64,000 bases of DNA from Gluconacetobacter diazotrophicus PA1 5 (lineage in GTDB: Bacteria; Pseudomonadota; Alphaproteobacteria; Acetobacterales; Acetobacteraceae): contig NC_011365.1 of NCBI RefSeq assembly GCF_000021325.1, positions 2,198,001 to 2,262,000 of the forward strand. The letters run 5' to 3'. Shown here one piece after another: positions 7,433-18,500 of the stretch; the stretch's first letter is position 1, and each line of letters starts with the position of its first letter. The notes beneath the pieces are model-generated. The model did not search any database. It saw only the letters and a list, made by a program, of their open reading frames with translations, and was not told where the DNA came from. The translations under genes and the position numbers were made by a program.

Positions 7433-8122
7433 ATGACAGTGCATGACGTGGCCTTGCGTGATGCGGCCTTGCATAACGGGACCTCGGCGCGGGCCGGAAT
7501 TGCCGCGTCGCTTCGCACGGCGCAGCATGGGACGCGGCCCTTCGCCCACTGGATTCTGGCCGATGTCCTGCCGCCACCCGTCCAGGCGGCCCTGCTGGCC
7601 TGGGACCCCGGGGCCGAGACGCATGGCGGCGATACCGGCGGCCGGCGCGAGGCCCGCAACGGCCGGCGCGTCTTCGTGACCCCGGCCAACCGGCGGCAGC
7701 AGCCCGGCCTGGACATGCTGGCCGACATGTTCGACGCCCCGTCGACCCGCGCCGCGATCACGGCGTGCTGCGGTGCGCACCTGGCCGGAACGGCGCTGCG
7801 GCTGGAACTGTGCCTGGACACCGACGGGTTCTGGCTGGAGTCGCATACCGATATCGGGGCGAAGAAGCTGACCCTGCTGGTCTCGCTGTCCACCGATGCG
7901 GGGGCGGCCGACTGGGGGACCGACCTGATGACGGCGGACGGGCGTGCGGTGGGGCGCGCCAGCGGCGCGTTCAATTCCGGCCTGCTGTTCGTGCCGGGCA
8001 CCGACACGTGGCATGGCTTCGTCCGGCGGCCGATCCACGGCCTGCGCCGGTCGCTGATCGTGAATTTCGTCGGCCCCGAATGGCGCGCCACCGAAGAGCT
8101 GGCCTGCGGGCCGGCCGCCTGA
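7433..8122 (+). CDS. 2-oxoglutarate/Fe(II) oxygenase-like protein
   Basis: 229 residues; I do not recognise a specific enzyme. The C-terminal half looks like a jelly-roll 2OG-Fe(II) oxygenase: H138-T-D140 in the segment ESHTDIGAKKLTLLVSLS, then the strand GLLFVPGTDTWHGF with a distal His (H194, or H202) and R205/R206 as candidate 2-oxoglutarate anchor. Such proteins in alphaproteobacteria often hydroxylate proteins or small metabolites; the substrate cannot be predicted. The ATG at 7433 follows an AT-rich leader. It stands alone between hemN and the ETF genes. Confidence 0.7.
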   Translation: MTVHDVALRDAALHNGTSARAGIAASLRTAQHGTRPFAHWILADVLPPPVQAALLAWDPGAETHGGDTGGRREARNGRRVFVTPANRRQQPGLDMLADMFDAPSTRAAITACCGAHLAGTALRLELCLDTDGFWLESHTDIGAKKLTLLVSLSTDAGAADWGTDLMTADGRAVGRASGAFNSGLLFVPGTDTWHGFVRRPIHGLRRSLIVNFVGPEWRATEELACGPAA

Positions 8123-8288
8123 CCGGCGTCGGGTCCCTGCGTCTGGCTGGTGGGCCCGGCTCCCGCTTTGCGTTCGGGGCCTGTCGGTTCTAGTGTCCCC
8201 GATCGAAATTCTTCATGAGGAAAGCATCCAAGACTTTCCACCCATGCCGTGACCCCCTCATGGCGCAGCAGGACGAGACGAAAGAGGC

Positions 8289-9926
8289 ATGACCGAACAC
8301 GCCCGCGAGACGATGGAATTCGATATTGTTATTGTCGGCGGCGGTCCGTCCGGTCTGGCCGCGGCGATCCGGCTGCGCCAGCTGGTCCCCGACGCCACGG
8401 TCTGCCTGATCGAGAAGGGCAGTGAAATCGGCGCCCATATCCTGTCGGGCGCGGTGATCGAACCCCGCGCGCTGGACGAGCTGCTGCCCGACTGGCGCGA
8501 GACCGGCGCCCCGCTGCACACCCCCGTGTCCGAGGAAGCGATGCTCTTCCTGACGGAAAAGCGCGGCTATGCGGTGCCGATGCTGGACCGGCTGATGCCG
8601 CACATGCGCAATCACGGCAACTACATCGTCAGCCTGGGCGACGTCTGCCGCTGGCTGGCCGCGCGGGCCGAGGAACTGGGCGTCGAGATCTATCCCGGTT
8701 TCGCCGGCGCCGAGCTGCTGGTCGAGGACGGGCGCGTGGTGGGCGTCGCGACCGGCGACATGGGCGTGGGCCGCGACGGCCAGCCCGGCGCGAACTTCGC
8801 CCCCGGCATGGAACTGCGCGCCCGCTACACCCTGTTCGCCGAAGGCTGCCGCGGGTCGCTGACCAAACGGCTGATGGCGACCTACGACCTGCGCAAGGGC
8901 GTGGACCCCCAGACCTACGGCCTGGGCATCAAGGAATTGTGGGAAATCCCCAAGGAACGGCACCGCCCCGGCCTGGTGCAGCATTCCTTCGGCTGGCCGC
9001 TGGACGACCGCACCTATGGCGGCGCCTGGATGTATCATTTCGGCGAGAACCTGGTGTCCTACGGCTTCGTCGTCGGGCTGGACTACGCCAATACCTGGCT
9101 GTCGCCGTTCGACGAGATGCAGCGGCTGAAGCTGCATCCGTCCTTCCGGCCGTATTTCGAGGGGGGACGGCGCATCGCCTATGGCGCCCGCGCCCTGTCC
9201 GAAGGCGGCATCCAGTCCCTGCCGCGCCTGACCTTCCCCGGTGGCGCGCTGATCGGCGACACGGCGGGCTTCCTGAACGTGCCGAAGATCAAGGGCACCC
9301 ATACGGCCATGAAATCCGGCATGCTGGCGGCCGAGGCGGTGGCCGAGGCCATGCAGGCCGGCACGGCCGAACCCACGTCCTACATGCGCCGGGTGCGCGC
9401 GTCGTGGCTGTGGGAGGAACTGCGCGGCGTGCGCAATATCCGCCCCGCCTTCGCGCGGTTCGGGATGAAGGGCGGGGCGCTCTATTCCGGGATCGACGCC
9501 ATGCTGCTGCGCGGTCGTGCGCCCTGGACCCTGCATCACCGCCATGCGGATAACGAGGACCTGCTGGCCGCCGGCAAGTCCGCGCCCATCGCCTATCCCA
9601 AGCCGGACGGCAAGGTCACGTTCGACCGGCTGTCGTCGGTCTTCCTGTCCGCCACGAATCACGAGGAAGACCAGCCGGTCCACCTGAAGCTGCGCAATCC
9701 CGCGATCTGGAAGACCGTGAACTGGGACGTGTTCCGCGCGCCCGAAAGCCGCTACTGCCCGGCCGGGGTGTATGAAGTCGTGGATGCGGACACCGATCCG
9801 CGCCTGCAGATCAACGCGCAGAACTGCGTCCACTGCAAGACGTGCGATATCAAGGACCCCACCCAGAACATCGACTGGGTCACGCCCGAAGGCGCGGGCG
9901 GCCCGAATTACCCCGGCGGGATGTGA
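8289..9926 (+). CDS. Electron transfer flavoprotein-ubiquinone oxidoreductase (ETF-QO)
   Basis: 545 residues. Passes electrons from reduced ETF to ubiquinone at the inner membrane, using FAD and one 4Fe-4S cluster. The FAD-binding GGGPSG lies at residues 17-22. The cluster ligands near the C-terminus are C490 (YCPAGVYE) and C513-x2-C516-x2-C519 (CVHCKTC), followed by the conserved DPTQNIDWVTPEGAGGPNY. The ubiquinone-binding region PKIKGTHTAMKSG is also present. It is followed 71 bases later by etfB and etfA on the same strand, giving a complete ETF electron-transfer system. Confidence 0.96.
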   Translation: MTEHARETMEFDIVIVGGGPSGLAAAIRLRQLVPDATVCLIEKGSEIGAHILSGAVIEPRALDELLPDWRETGAPLHTPVSEEAMLFLTEKRGYAVPMLDRLMPHMRNHGNYIVSLGDVCRWLAARAEELGVEIYPGFAGAELLVEDGRVVGVATGDMGVGRDGQPGANFAPGMELRARYTLFAEGCRGSLTKRLMATYDLRKGVDPQTYGLGIKELWEIPKERHRPGLVQHSFGWPLDDRTYGGAWMYHFGENLVSYGFVVGLDYANTWLSPFDEMQRLKLHPSFRPYFEGGRRIAYGARALSEGGIQSLPRLTFPGGALIGDTAGFLNVPKIKGTHTAMKSGMLAAEAVAEAMQAGTAEPTSYMRRVRASWLWEELRGVRNIRPAFARFGMKGGALYSGIDAMLLRGRAPWTLHHRHADNEDLLAAGKSAPIAYPKPDGKVTFDRLSSVFLSATNHEEDQPVHLKLRNPAIWKTVNWDVFRAPESRYCPAGVYEVVDADTDPRLQINAQNCVHCKTCDIKDPTQNIDWVTPEGAGGPNYPGGM

Positions 9927-9997
9927 TTTCCCCGCGAAATACGGTATGGGGGGCGTCCTGAACGGGCGCCCCGTTCCCCGTAGACAGACAGGCGAAG

Positions 9998-10753
<756 letters not shown>

Positions 10754-10755
10754 TC

Positions 10756-11691
10756 ATGACCGTACTCGTTTTCCTGGACCATGAGTCCGGCACGATCCGC
10801 CAGGCTTCGCGTTCCGCGGTGACGGCGGCCCTGGAACTGGGCAAGTCGGCGGGGGACGTCCATGCCCTGGTGACGGGTGACGCGGCGGTGGCGGACGCGG
10901 CGGCGAAAATTCCCGGTATCGCCAAGGTTTTGCGCGCCGCCGGGGCCGCCGTGGCCCACGAACTGGCCGAACCGCTGGCCGCGCTGATCGCCGACCTCGC
11001 CCCGTCCTACAGCCACATCGTCGCGGCGGCGGGTGCGACCGGCAAGAACGTGCTGCCGCGCGCGGCGGCCCTGCTGGACGTGCAGCCGATTCCCGACGTG
11101 GTGTCGATCATCGATGCCGAGACCTTCGTGCGCCCGATCTATGCGGGCAGCGCCCTGGCGACGGTGAAGTCGGCCGACGCGTACAAGGTGGTGACGGTGC
11201 GCGCCTCGTCCTTCGACCCCGCGCCGGCCGAGGGCGGCAGCGCCGTGGTGGAACAGGTCACGGTGCCGGACGGGTCCGCCCTGTCGGAATTCGTGTCGAT
11301 CGAACTGTCGAAATCCGAACGCCCGGAACTGGAATCCGCACGGGTCATCGTCTCCGGCGGGCGCGGCCTGCAGAACCAGGAGAATTTCAAGCTCCTCGAC
11401 CCGCTGGCCGATCGGCTGGGGGCTGCGATCGGCGCCTCGCGCGCGGCGGTGGATGCGGGCTTCGTGCCCAACGACTACCAGGTGGGGCAGACCGGCAAGA
11501 TCGTGGCGCCGGACCTGTATATCGCCATCGGCATCTCGGGCGCGATCCAGCATCTGGCCGGCATGAAGGACAGCAAGGTCATCGTGGCGATCAACAAGGA
11601 CCCCGAGGCCCCGATCTTCCAGGTCGCGGATTACGGGCTGGTCGCGGACCTGTTCGAGGTGCTGCCGCAGCTTGAGGCCGCGCTGGGTTAA
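10756..11691 (+). CDS. etfA: Electron transfer flavoprotein alpha subunit
   Basis: 311 residues. The C-terminal half holds [15 protein letters not shown], the [22 protein letters not shown] segment and the closing [24 protein letters not shown] are the classic ETF-alpha FAD domain. The N-terminal half ([20 protein letters not shown]) is the usual alpha/beta domain. Translated just after etfB, so the two chains are made together. The convergent small gene that follows ends 4 bases away. Confidence 0.97.
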   Translation: MTVLVFLDHESGTIRQASRSAVTAALELGKSAGDVHALVTGDAAVADAAAKIPGIAKVLRAAGAAVAHELAEPLAALIADLAPSYSHIVAAAGATGKNVLPRAAALLDVQPIPDVVSIIDAETFVRPIYAGSALATVKSADAYKVVTVRASSFDPAPAEGGSAVVEQVTVPDGSALSEFVSIELSKSERPELESARVIVSGGRGLQNQENFKLLDPLADRLGAAIGASRAAVDAGFVPNDYQVGQTGKIVAPDLYIAIGISGAIQHLAGMKDSKVIVAINKDPEAPIFQVADYGLVADLFEVLPQLEAALG

Positions 11692-11695
11692 GACC

Positions 11696-11896
11696 TTACT
11701 CTCCCAGCCGTGCCCGCGCCCGGCTGACGACAGTCTCGTACTCCTCGGGGCTCAGATGCCCCTCATGCAGCATCGCGCTGGCCCGGGCCAGCGCGTCGCG
11801 CGCATGCGCCGCGTCCGGGATCGGATACCGCCGTCCCGGCAGCGCGAAATCCTCGTCCGGCAGGTCCGCGCGTTCTTCCTCGGTCAGCCTGGCCAT
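11696..11896 (-). CDS. Small conserved protein with a YPI...ahAR..LAR motif
   Basis: 66 residues, acidic N-terminus (MARLTEEERADLPDEDFALP) followed by GRRYPIPDAAHARDALARAS. This YPI-x2-x2-HAR-x-AL-R pattern recurs in short bacterial and phage proteins of unknown function, sometimes linked to head or scaffold proteins. Nothing phage-like surrounds it. Revcomp of the region before the ATG shows an AGGAGA-type ribosome site. Convergent with etfA, 4 bases between stops. Function unknown. Confidence 0.7.
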   Translation of the reverse strand: MARLTEEERADLPDEDFALPGRRYPIPDAAHARDALARASAMLHEGHLSPEEYETVVSRARARLGE

Positions 11897-11938
11897 CGTC
11901 CTGTCTCCTGCCTGTGTGTCGCCGCGTCCGGCGGCCGG

Positions 11939-13390
11939 TCACGCGCGGGCGGATCGGTCGGCCAGATCGTCGGTGATCTGCTGTTCCTCGTCCAGTTCGT
12001 CCAGTTCGGCCAGCGCGCTCTTGGCGGTGCGGGCCGGCAGTTCCGTGGCCAGGCCCGGCGCGACCCGCCCGGGTTTCAGCCGACCGACGACGGAAAAGGC
12101 GGTCAGGACCGCCCAGGTGCCGAAGACGACGCAGCCCAGCACCTGGCCGACCTGCACCCCGCACGGCCCGAACCGCATGCCGATCCACACGAACGGAATG
12201 GTGCCCAGCGTGGCCCGACCCCAGTTGAACAGGGTCGAATAGAGCGGAAAGCCCAGATTGTTGAAGGCGGTATTGGCCACGAACAGCATGCCGATGAAGA
12301 CATAGCCGCCGATGGTCCAGGTGCAGAACAGGCGGATCAGCGCCGCCGTGGTGCCCTGCGCGGCGAAGGCCTCGACCACCAGATCCTGCGCCGGCAGCAG
12401 GATCATCCAGGTGATGGCCACGCAGGCCGCCACCAGCTTCAGCGACGCGACCAGCGCCTCGCGCACCCGGTCCAGGTGCCCGGCGCCCAGGTTCTGCGAC
12501 ATGATCGGCCCGACCGAACCCGTCAGGGCGAAGACGAAGGCGAAGGCCACCGGGACGATCCGGTCGATGGTCGCCTGGCCGGCCACGGCGGCCAGGCCGA
12601 AATTGGCCATCGCATTGGTGATGAACAATCCGCCGATCGGGGTGGCCAGGTTGGTCAGGATCGCGGGGGTCGCCACCCCGCCGACCAGTCGGGCGTCCGG
12701 CAGGATATGCCGCCCGGACGGATAGCCCAGCAGCCCGTGGCGGCGCACGGCATGCAGCCCCAGCAGGGAGACCAGCCCCCGTGACAGGATGGTGCTGATC
12801 GCCGCCCCCTCCAGCCCCAGATGCAGGACGAAGATCAGCAGCGGGTCCAGCAGGGCGGACGCCAGCGCCCCGATCAGCGTGACGTTCATCGATCGCCTGG
12901 CGTCGCCCACCGCGCGCAGCAGGCTGGAACAGCCCATTCCGACCGCGATCAGCGACAAAGCGGGGGATACGATGCGGATATAGCCGTCAGCCTGCGCGGC
13001 CGCGCGCCCCGTCGCGCCGAACAGGTGCAGGATCGGGGCCGAGAACAGTGCCGTGGCCAGCCCCAGCGCCGCCGTGGTGACGATCATGACCAGCAGGAAG
13101 GACGAGGCGATGCGGCGGGCCAGGTCGTGACGCCCCGCGCCGATCTGCCGCGCGGTCACGGCCCCCAGTCCGATCGACATGCCGATCGACACCGCGATCT
13201 GGACATAGCCGACCGCGCCGGTGAAGCCGATGGCCGCCGTCAGCGCCGGATCGTTCAGGCGCGAGATATAGAACAGGTTCAGCAGGTCGACCGCGAAGAC
13301 GGCCATCAGGCCGATGGCCCCCGTTCCGGCCATGACCACCACGTGGCGCAGGATGCTGCCGGAACAGAAGCGGGCCGGCCGGGCGCTCAT
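11939..13390 (-). CDS. MATE family multidrug exporter
   Basis: 483 residues, 12 hydrophobic segments in two halves (MatE domains about residues 20-180 and 240-400). Drives export of cationic or other drugs with a Na+ or H+ gradient across the inner membrane. The repeated patterns around QIAVSIGMSIGLGAVTARQIGAG and VFALTGSVGPIMSQNLGAG mark the paired halves. A charged, Glu/Asp-rich tail (ALAELDELDEEQQITDDLAD) is an addition after the last helix. It follows the TetR-type gene on the same strand with an 87-base gap, so it may belong to the same regulon. Confidence 0.9.
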   Translation of the reverse strand: MSARPARFCSGSILRHVVVMAGTGAIGLMAVFAVDLLNLFYISRLNDPALTAAIGFTGAVGYVQIAVSIGMSIGLGAVTARQIGAGRHDLARRIASSFLLVMIVTTAALGLATALFSAPILHLFGATGRAAAQADGYIRIVSPALSLIAVGMGCSSLLRAVGDARRSMNVTLIGALASALLDPLLIFVLHLGLEGAAISTILSRGLVSLLGLHAVRRHGLLGYPSGRHILPDARLVGGVATPAILTNLATPIGGLFITNAMANFGLAAVAGQATIDRIVPVAFAFVFALTGSVGPIMSQNLGAGHLDRVREALVASLKLVAACVAITWMILLPAQDLVVEAFAAQGTTAALIRLFCTWTIGGYVFIGMLFVANTAFNNLGFPLYSTLFNWGRATLGTIPFVWIGMRFGPCGVQVGQVLGCVVFGTWAVLTAFSVVGRLKPGRVAPGLATELPARTAKSALAELDELDEEQQITDDLADRSARA

Positions 13391-13477
13391 CGTGCGGTAT
13401 CCTTGGTCGATCCGGTCATCCCGCCGATGATAGCCTCTTTCCCGGCGCGCGGAACCCCGATCGCGCGCGCCGCGGCC

Positions 13478-14185
13478 TTAATAAACGATCTGCTCCAGCC
13501 CCCCCAGGAAGATGCGGATCCAGCGGCGGATATTCGCCTCGATCTCGGCCGGCGTCGCGGGATCGCGGCAATGGAACAGTTCCGCCAGGATCAGCTTGCC
13601 CACCGTCATGCTGAACAGGCCGTGGCCCAGATCCTCGACATCGTCGATCATGTAGGTGCCGGCGGCCTGCTGGCGCCGCAGCCAGGCCTCGACCTGGTTG
13701 CAGTTTCCACTGATCTCGATGTCCTGCATGATCTTGCGGATTTCCGCCGAATCGCGGATTTCGCCGACGATGGCGCGGATCAGGCACATCCGGTCGGCCT
13801 GTAGCGCGTTGGCGGCGATGGAGGTCAGGATCTGCACCAGTTCCTCTTCGGGCGGCAGGTCGCGGCAGGGACAGACCGAGGCATGCTTCATGTCGAACAG
13901 CCGTTCGCTGATCAGGGTCCTGAACAGGTCGTGCTTCGACGGAAACATCTGGTAGATCGTCTTTTTCGACATGCCGGACTGTTGCGCCAGCTTGTCCATC
14001 GACGCGGACTGATAGCCGTGATCGTCCAGCACCTGGCACGCGGCATTCAGGATCATCTCCCGCCGTTCGCCTTCCTCCAGCACCGGGGGGCGGCCGGGAC
14101 AGCGCTTTTCGGGGCCCTGGGCCACTGCCTCGTCGGGACAGGGGCGCACAAGGTCCGAAATGTCAGCCCCGGGTGCGGGCATCAT
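13478..14185 (-). CDS. TetR family transcriptional repressor
   Basis: 235 residues from the ATG pair at 14185, which has AAGGAG 7-8 bases upstream. The TetR helix-turn-helix covers about residues 45-90, with ASMDKLAQQSGMSKKTIYQMF as the DNA-contacting part. The N-terminus has an extra 40 residues and is Cys-containing; the ligand domain also has a Cys pair (SVCPCRD). It diverges from the RND efflux operon and precedes a MATE exporter. Two copies of an 18-bp palindrome in the shared control region are the likely operators, so it probably represses the pump and itself. Confidence 0.92.
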   Translation of the reverse strand: MMPAPGADISDLVRPCPDEAVAQGPEKRCPGRPPVLEEGERREMILNAACQVLDDHGYQSASMDKLAQQSGMSKKTIYQMFPSKHDLFRTLISERLFDMKHASVCPCRDLPPEEELVQILTSIAANALQADRMCLIRAIVGEIRDSAEIRKIMQDIEISGNCNQVEAWLRRQQAAGTYMIDDVEDLGHGLFSMTVGKLILAELFHCRDPATPAEIEANIRRWIRIFLGGLEQIVY

Positions 14186-14231
14186 GAAATCTCCTTCACG
14201 GCATCGGAATGACAGCCATTGACCGGATTTT

Positions 14232-14273
14232 AGAAACGAAATAGTTTCCAATCAAGAAAACCATACAGTTTCC
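14232..14273. promoter_or_regulatory. Two tandem 18-bp palindromes, probable TetR-type operators
   Basis: AGAAACGAAATAGTTTCC (14232-14249) and GAAAACCATACAGTTTCC (14256-14273) share the pattern RAAAC-N6-GTTTCC with symmetric GAAAC/GTTTC half-sites. Their starts are 24 bases apart. They lie between the divergent TetR gene (starts 14185) and the RND operon (starts 14389) in an AT-rich stretch, where a repressor would block both promoters. Confidence 0.68.
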
Positions 14274-14388
14274 ATATGCCGGTCTTGCATGGGTCGGTTT
14301 CGCGGGCCGGATTCCCCCCGTGATTCATCCTCGTTCGACCCGGCGTACCACGCTTTCACACCACGCTTTCTGCAGGGTTGAACCACGC

Positions 14389-15558
14389 ATGACGCCCCCT
14401 CGTCCTTATCGTGCCGTCCTTCTGGCCGCCTGTGCGTCCCTGGCGCTGGCCGGATGCAACCGCAAGGCCGCGCCCCTCGCCCCGCCGCCGCAGAGGGTCG
14501 AGGTCCTGACCCTGCGCGCGGCGCCGGTCGGCGTCACCACCGACCTGCCCGGACGCACCGAAGCGGTCGAAATCGCCCAGGTCCGCCCGCAGGTCGCGGG
14601 CGTGATCCAGAAGCGCCTGTTCGTCGAAGGCTCGGACGTCACGGCCGGGCAGCAGCTGTACCAGATCGATCCGTCCGCCTATCAGGCGACCTACGACATG
14701 GCGAAGGCGCAATGGCTGCACGCCAAGGCCGCGCGGGTGACGGCACAGGCGCGGCTGGACCGCTACGGCCCGCTGGCGCAGGCCCACGCCGTCAGCCGGC
14801 AGGATTACGATGACGCCCTGGCGGCGGCGCGCGAGGCCGATGCCGACATCGCCCAGGGCCGTGCCAACATGGACCGCGCGGCGGTCGACCTGGGCTATAC
14901 CCGCGTGCTGTCGCCGATTTCCGGGCGCATCGGCCGATCGCTGATGACGGTGGGTGCCCTAGCGGTCGTGGGCCAGTCCAGCAGCCTGTCGGTCGTCACC
15001 CGGCTGGACCCGATCTATGTCGACGTGAACCTGGCGGCGACGCGGCTTCTGGAACTGCGGCGCGAACTGGCCCAGGGACGGCTGAGCCGCGCGGGCGACA
15101 ATGCCGCCACCGTCAGCCTGACGCTGGAGGACGGCAGCCGCTATGAAACGCAGGGCCGCCTCGAATTCTCCGAGGTGAACGTGGACGAGACGACGGGCAC
15201 CGTGGTGGTCCGCGCCATCTTCCCCAACGCCGCCCATATGCTGCTGCCGGGCATGTACGTGCATGCCGAACTGCAGGAAGGCGTCGATCCCAAGGCCCTG
15301 CGCGTGCCGCAGGTGGCGGTGGTGCGCACCCCGCACGGTGACCCCATGGTCATGGTCGTGGGCGCGGACAGCAAGGTGGCGACGCGCATGATCACGACCG
15401 GGGCCGCCGTCGGCACAGACTGGATCGTGACCGACGGGCTGAAGCCCGGCGATCGGGTAGTGGTCAGCGGCCTGCAGAAGATCCACCCCGGCGATACCGT
15501 CGCACCCACCGAGGTCGCGCAGGGCGGTGCTCCGCAGGATCAGGGCAAGGCGGGGTAA
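14389..15558 (+). CDS. RND efflux periplasmic adaptor lipoprotein (AcrA/MexA type)
   Basis: 389 residues. A lipoprotein signal ends at LALAGC (Cys about residue 22), so the protein is anchored in the inner membrane. The barrel-sandwich and helical hairpin domains (QVRPQVAGVIQKRLFVEGSDV, then PISGRIGRS) and the beta-barrel/membrane-proximal domain (VNVDETTGTVVVRAIFPN, LLPGMYV) are those of HlyD/AcrA adaptors. It links the RND pump to the outer-membrane channel. ATG at 14389 gives the lipobox; the longer frame does not. Six bases separate it from the pump gene. Confidence 0.95.
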   Translation: MTPPRPYRAVLLAACASLALAGCNRKAAPLAPPPQRVEVLTLRAAPVGVTTDLPGRTEAVEIAQVRPQVAGVIQKRLFVEGSDVTAGQQLYQIDPSAYQATYDMAKAQWLHAKAARVTAQARLDRYGPLAQAHAVSRQDYDDALAAAREADADIAQGRANMDRAAVDLGYTRVLSPISGRIGRSLMTVGALAVVGQSSSLSVVTRLDPIYVDVNLAATRLLELRRELAQGRLSRAGDNAATVSLTLEDGSRYETQGRLEFSEVNVDETTGTVVVRAIFPNAAHMLLPGMYVHAELQEGVDPKALRVPQVAVVRTPHGDPMVMVVGADSKVATRMITTGAAVGTDWIVTDGLKPGDRVVVSGLQKIHPGDTVAPTEVAQGGAPQDQGKAG

Positions 15559-15564
15559 CGATCC

Positions 15565-18500
15565 ATGTCGCGCTTCTTCATCGACCGGCCCGTCTTCGCA
15601 TGGGTCATCGGCCTGGTGATCATGCTGGTGGGGGCCGTCGCCGTCTTCCGCCTGCCGATCGCGCAATATCCCTCGATCGCGCCGCCGCAGATCGCCATCA
15701 CCGTCACCTATCCGGGTGCGTCGGCCGAAACGGTGAACAACACCGTCGTGCGGCCCATCCTGCAGCAGATGTACGGCCTCGATCACCTGGAGTACGTGTC
15801 GGCGCAGTCCTATGCCAGCGGCCAGATGGAAATCGACCTGACCTTTGCGCAGGGGACCGACCCCGACATTGCGCAGGTGCAGGTGCAGAACAAGCTGCAG
15901 CTGGCCCAGCCGCGCCTGCCGACCGAAGTCACGGCCCAGGGCCTGACGGTGACCAAGGCCGTCAAGAACTTCATGCTGGTGCTGGCCTTCATTTCCACCG
16001 ACGGAAGCATGTCGGGCTTCGATATCGCCGATTACGTGGCGTCGAACGTCTCCGACCCGCTCAGCCGCGTGTCGGGGGTGGGCGACCACACGCTGTTCGG
16101 CGCCGAATACGCCATGCGCATCTGGCTGGACCCGGGCAAGCTGTACAAGTACGGCCTGACGATCAGCGACGTGCAGGCCGCGATCCAGGACCAGAACATC
16201 CAGGTCTCGTCGGGCGAGATCGGCGGCCTGCCGGCCCGGCAGGGCGCGCGGCTGGACGCCACCATCGTCGGCCCGACACGCCTGACCTCGCCCCAGGAAT
16301 TCGGCAATATCCTGCTGCGCGTGGCCCAGGGCGGCTCGCAGGTGCGCATCCGCGACGTGGCCCGGGTCGAGCTGGGACCGCAGAGCTATAACATCAGCTC
16401 GTTCTACAACAACAAGCCCACGGTCGGCATGGCACTGAAGCTGGCGCCCGGGGCGAACCAGTTGACGACGGAAACGGCGGTGCGCGCCCAGGTGGACGAA
16501 CTGCAGAAATTCTTCCCGCCGGGGCTGAAGGTCGTCTACCCGCTGGATACCGAGCCCTTCATCGTGCTGTCGATCAAGGAAGTCGTCATCACGCTGATGG
16601 AAGCGATCGGCCTGGTCTTCCTGGTCATGCTGGTGTTCCTGCAGAACTTCCGCGCCACGCTGATTCCCACCATCGCGGTGCCGGTCGTGCTGCTGGGCAC
16701 GTTCGGCATCCTGGCGGCACTGGGCTTTTCCATCAACACGCTGACCATGCTGGCCATGGTCCTGGCGGTGGGCCTGCTGGTCGACGACGCCATCGTGGTG
16801 GTGGAAAACGTCGAACGCGTGATGGCGGAGAAGAACCTCTCGCCCAAGGACGCCGCCCGAGTCTCGATGGACGAAATCTCTGGCGCGCTGGTCGGCATCG
16901 TGCTGGTGCTGACGTCGGTGTTCCTGCCGATGGCGGCCTTCGGGGGATCGACCGGCGTGATCTACCGCCAGTTCTCGGTCACCATCGTCGCGGCGATGTG
17001 GCTGTCGGTCCTGGTGGCGATGATCATCACGCCGGCGCTGTGCGGCACGATGCTCAAGCCCGGCACGCATGAAAAGACGCGCGGGCCGGCCGGATGGTTC
17101 AACCGCACCTTCGCCCGCGCCAATGCGGGCTATCAGTCCGGGGTGCGCTGGATGCTGAAGCGCGCGCCCCTGTCGCTGGTGCTGTACGTGCTGGTGACCG
17201 GCCTGGTCCTGTTCCTGTTCACCCGGATTCCCGGCGGCTTCCTGCCGGACGAGGACCAGGGCCTGATCTTCGGCCAGGTGACCATGCCCCCGGGCGCCAC
17301 CCAGGAACAGACGGCCGCCGTCAACCGCAAGATCACCGACTATATCCTCAAGAGCGAGTCCGCCAACGTCGTGTCGGTCTTCTCGATGAACGGCTTCAAT
17401 TTCGCCGGCCAGGGCCAGAACGCGGGCGCGTTCTTCGTCCGGCTGAAGGATTGGGACGACCGGCCCGGCGCCGCGCGTAACTCCTCGGCGGTGGCGATGC
17501 GGGTGATGATGCATTTCTGGGGCGATCCCGAAGCCCAGATCTTCGCCATCAATCCGCCGGCGGTCCTGGAACTGGGCAACGCCACCGGCTTCGATCTGGA
17601 ACTGGAGGATCGCGGTCATCTGGGTCATGACAAGCTGCTGGCCGCGCGCAACCAGATCCTGATGGCGGCGATGAAGGACCCGCGCCTGCAGGCGGTGCGT
17701 CCCAACGGCCTGGAGGATGCGCCGCAATACCGGCTGGACATCGACCGCGAGAAGGCGAACGCGCTGGGCGTGACCAATGCCGAGATCAACACGACGATCG
17801 AAGGCGCGCTGGGGTCGATCTACGTCAACCAGTTCATGCGCGACGACCGCGTGAAGCAGGTCTACATCCAGGGCGAGCCCGATGCCCGCATGCTGCCCAG
17901 CGACCTGAACAAATGGTACCTGCGCAACGTGACCAACGGGCTGGTGCCCTTCAACGCCATCGCATCGGGCAAATGGATCGTCGGCCCGCAGAAGGTCGAG
18001 GATTATAACGGCCTGAACGCGTTCGAAATCCTGGGCCAGCCCGCGGCCGGCTACAGCACCGGGACCGCGATCACCGCGATCCAGGAGGCCCTGGCCAAGC
18101 TGCCGCCCGGGATCGGCTATGAATGGACCGGCCTGTCGTACGAACAGATGGCCTCGGGGTCGTCCACCGGGCCGCTCTATGCACTGGCCGGCACGGTGAT
18201 CCTGCTCTGCCTGGCGGCGCTGTATGAAAGCTGGGCCATTCCGCTGGCCGTGCTGCTGGTCATTCCGCTGGGCGTGCTGGGTGCGCTGGGGGCGACGCTG
18301 TGGCGCGGACTGGCCAACGACGTCTATTTCCAGGTCGGCCTGCTGACCACGGTGGGGCTGGCGGTGAAGAACGCGATCCTGATCGTGGAATTCGCCAAGG
18401 CCTTCTTCGAATCCGGCGACGACCTGCTGGATTCCGTGGTCAAGGCGGGGCGCGAGCGCCTGCGGCCGATCCTGATGACCTCGATCGCCTTCGTCTGCGG

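Noticed and set aside
8190-9833. 547-residue minus-strand frame opposite ETF-QO
   Set aside because: Composition is typical antisense (His/Gln/Gly-rich) and the plus-strand gene is certain.
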